A stretch of 62,218 bases of DNA from Acidobacteriota bacterium (lineage in GTDB: Bacteria > Acidobacteriota > Terriglobia > Acidiferrales > UBA7541): assembly GCA_021324935.1 (NCBI GenBank), contig JAJPIE010000003.1:1-62218 (forward strand), given 5' to 3'. Shown one piece after another: positions 60,512 to 62,218 of the stretch. Under the pieces are notes generated by a model, which saw only the letters and a list, made by a program, of their open reading frames with translations, had not been told where the DNA came from and ran no database searches. Positions within the stretch are counted from its first letter, which is position 1. Every line of letters starts with the position of its first letter. The translations under genes were made by a program, and so were the position numbers.

Positions 60512-62218
60512 ATGTATTTCCACCTACCTCGATCGTTTGTTTTGATTGCCGCGTGCTTCGTTGCCGCAGGCCTGCCGTCTTCCGCACAAGAGAACAAATC
60601 TCCAGCGAAAACCTCGCGCTGGAAAGCGGAGGACATCATCTACGGCGAGAACTTGGGAATGTTCCGGATTTCGCCCGACGGCCATTGGGTGGCGTGGACG
60701 AAGGTCTTTGGGGACAAAGAGAAAGATGGAATGGCGTCGAATCTCTACCTGACGAGTCTGGCAAAGAAGGAAGAAATTCAACTGACGCGCGGGACGGACA
60801 ACGTTTCAGGCTTCAGTTGGTCGCCGGACGGCGAGTGGATCGCCTTTGTAAGCAACAAGGCGCGGCCGGAAGCGAAGCCGGATACCGCAAAATCACAGAT
60901 CTGGCTGATCAATCCGCATGGTGGCGAACCTTATGTGCTAACGGAATTGCTGCGCGCACCCGAGCGCGTGGATTGGCTGGACCGCGACACGATCATTTTC
61001 AGCGCGCAGGAAGACCCGAGCGCTTACGAACAAGCGCAGAAAACGCGAAAAGACGATTCCGAGGTCGTGGATGACGCGGAACATGAACCGCCGGTGCGCT
61101 TGTTCAAGATGACCGTCAAGGATAAGAAGATTACGCGGTTGACGACAAACACCGACTGGATCCGGAATTGGAGCGTATCGAAAGACGGAAAATACGTGGT
61201 GGCCATTCACGCCAAGAGCCTGCATTACACGTTTGACCAGAAGGTGCCACCCGTGACCATTCTCCACAATCTTACCGACGGCTCGGAGAAGGAAATATTC
61301 ACCGAGGGACGCGTCCGCCCGTACATGCTGGAATGGGCGCCGGACAATTCGGGCTTATACGCGGGCGCGCCGTATTCAACCGATCCAAAGTATTTAACCG
61401 CGACAGTCGAGCTGCTCTATTTCTACGACCTGGCCAGCGGCAAAAGCATGCAGGTTCCCTTGGACTGGGAGAACGGAGTTGGCTCCAACCTGGTTGCGGC
61501 CTCAGATGGATTCGTGGTCGGATTGGCGGCGGGGCACCGGTATGAGACCGCGCGCTACGTTCGAAGCAAATCGGGCGATAGCTGGAATTGGAAGCGCACG
61601 CCAATCGAAGGAGAAACTTCGGCCAACATCATGACGTTTCAATCGACGCAGGACGCCAAGACTCTGGTCTACGAATACTCCACGGCCAGCCGGATGCCGC
61701 AGCTATATGCCGCACAGTTGGACGGCGCGAAGCTGGTGTCGCCGGCGCAAGTTACGCACCTGAACGATGGGCTGGTGAAGTCGCACGCGATTGCGAAATC
61801 GGAAGTGATCCGTTGGAAGGGATCCAACGGAGACGATGTCGAGGGCATCCTGCACTATCCGACAAACTACGAAGGCGGGAAAAAGTATCCCGTAATTACC
61901 GCGATTCATGGCGGGCCCTCGGGCTCGGACAAGGACTTTTGGGATAACAACTGGGCGTATCCCTTGCAAATGCTGACGGAGCGCGGCGCATTTGTGCTGC
62001 AAGTGAATTATCACGGCAGCAACAATTACGGATTGAAATGGGTGGAATCGATCTGCTGCGGGAAGTATTACGACCTGGAGACGCCGGACATCAACGCGGG
62101 CGTGGATTACCTGATTGAAAAGGGACTCGTGGATGCGGACAAAGTGGCGACATTGGGGTGGTCCAACGGGTCAATTCTTTCCACCAGTTTGCTGGTGACG
62201 TATCCGGACCGCTACAAA
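60512..62218 (+). CDS. Secreted S9 prolyl-oligopeptidase-family peptidase (partial)
   Basis: The frame is open from ATG 60512 to the window end, 569 codons. Signal peptide MYFHLPRSFVLIAACFVAAG ending SSAQ. A beta-propeller follows with repeated WD-like SPDG units (FRISPDGHWVAW, FSWSPDGEWIAF, WSVSKDGKYVV). The alpha/beta-hydrolase begins near 440: YPVITAIHGGPSG (oxyanion side), VLQVNYHGSNNYG, and the nucleophile Ser in LGWSNGSILS, which has Ser where the second Gly of GxSxGG is usual. The Asp and His of the triad lie beyond the window. It probably degrades peptides outside the cytoplasm. Confidence 0.9.
   Translation, partial: MYFHLPRSFVLIAACFVAAGLPSSAQENKSPAKTSRWKAEDIIYGENLGMFRISPDGHWVAWTKVFGDKEKDGMASNLYLTSLAKKEEIQLTRGTDNVSGFSWSPDGEWIAFVSNKARPEAKPDTAKSQIWLINPHGGEPYVLTELLRAPERVDWLDRDTIIFSAQEDPSAYEQAQKTRKDDSEVVDDAEHEPPVRLFKMTVKDKKITRLTTNTDWIRNWSVSKDGKYVVAIHAKSLHYTFDQKVPPVTILHNLTDGSEKEIFTEGRVRPYMLEWAPDNSGLYAGAPYSTDPKYLTATVELLYFYDLASGKSMQVPLDWENGVGSNLVAASDGFVVGLAAGHRYETARYVRSKSGDSWNWKRTPIEGETSANIMTFQSTQDAKTLVYEYSTASRMPQLYAAQLDGAKLVSPAQVTHLNDGLVKSHAIAKSEVIRWKGSNGDDVEGILHYPTNYEGGKKYPVITAIHGGPSGSDKDFWDNNWAYPLQMLTERGAFVLQVNYHGSNNYGLKWVESICCGKYYDLETPDINAGVDYLIEKGLVDADKVATLGWSNGSILSTSLLVTYPDRYK

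Noticed and set aside
1..62218. CRISPR array or large tandem repeat
   Set aside because: No regularly spaced repeats were seen on reading through; an automated scan would be needed for certainty.

Overview
The window looks like a chromosomal segment of an acidobacterium (Acidobacteriota, probably the Terriglobia). The signs are a VWFA-related protein of the acidobacterial type, very large Oar-like TonB-dependent receptors with an N-terminal carboxypeptidase-regulatory-like domain, an LVIVD/DUF305 pair, a DUF3857 transglutaminase relic and a moderately GC-rich background. This is inferred from protein families; no rRNA is present.

Left accessory region (1-5150, visibly more AT-rich). It holds a serine recombinase cut by the window edge, a small helical partner, an XRE-type regulator overlapping a RuvC-like protein, a long inverted repeat, and two divergent genes with OmpR-type winged helices. 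One of these appears fused to a Nudix-like C-terminal half. It ends just before a tRNA-Pro(CGG). Core and semi-core genes follow (5150-55800): one intact and one decayed TonB receptor; serA; yqeY; an LVIVD/DUF305 operon; a transglutaminase pseudogene with three lesions; an OPT transporter; a chemotaxis operon (cheA-cheW-mcp plus a broken second mcp); a rhomboid protease; pyruvate kinase; M20 and M28 peptidases; a VWA protein; gpmI with a hydroxyacid dehydrogenase; a cysteine-desulfurase-like enzyme; csaA; a homoserine dehydrogenase whose start codon reads ATC; an APC permease facing an FAD amine oxidase; moaA behind a structured leader with a terminator; and cstA-ybdD.

Right accessory region (56261-60077). 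A 3.8 kb integrative element sits inside a DUF2461 gene. Identical 18-bp direct repeats flank it, and precise excision restores a 228-codon frame. It encodes a tyrosine recombinase split by a -1 shift at seven A's, followed on the same strand by a compact run of small overlapping genes of unknown function ending at a terminator. GACACCGTG-type repeats lie near both ends. A short scar of a related integrase lies just upstream of the DUF2461 start, so the locus was probably hit more than once. The window ends inside a secreted prolyl-oligopeptidase-family gene.

The most novel material is the 3.8 kb element and its cargo, the winged-helix/Nudix-like protein, the recombinase/XRE/RuvC-like cluster and the moaA leader. 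Several genes (TonB relic, transglutaminase relic, MCP relic, DUF2461) show ongoing gene loss.
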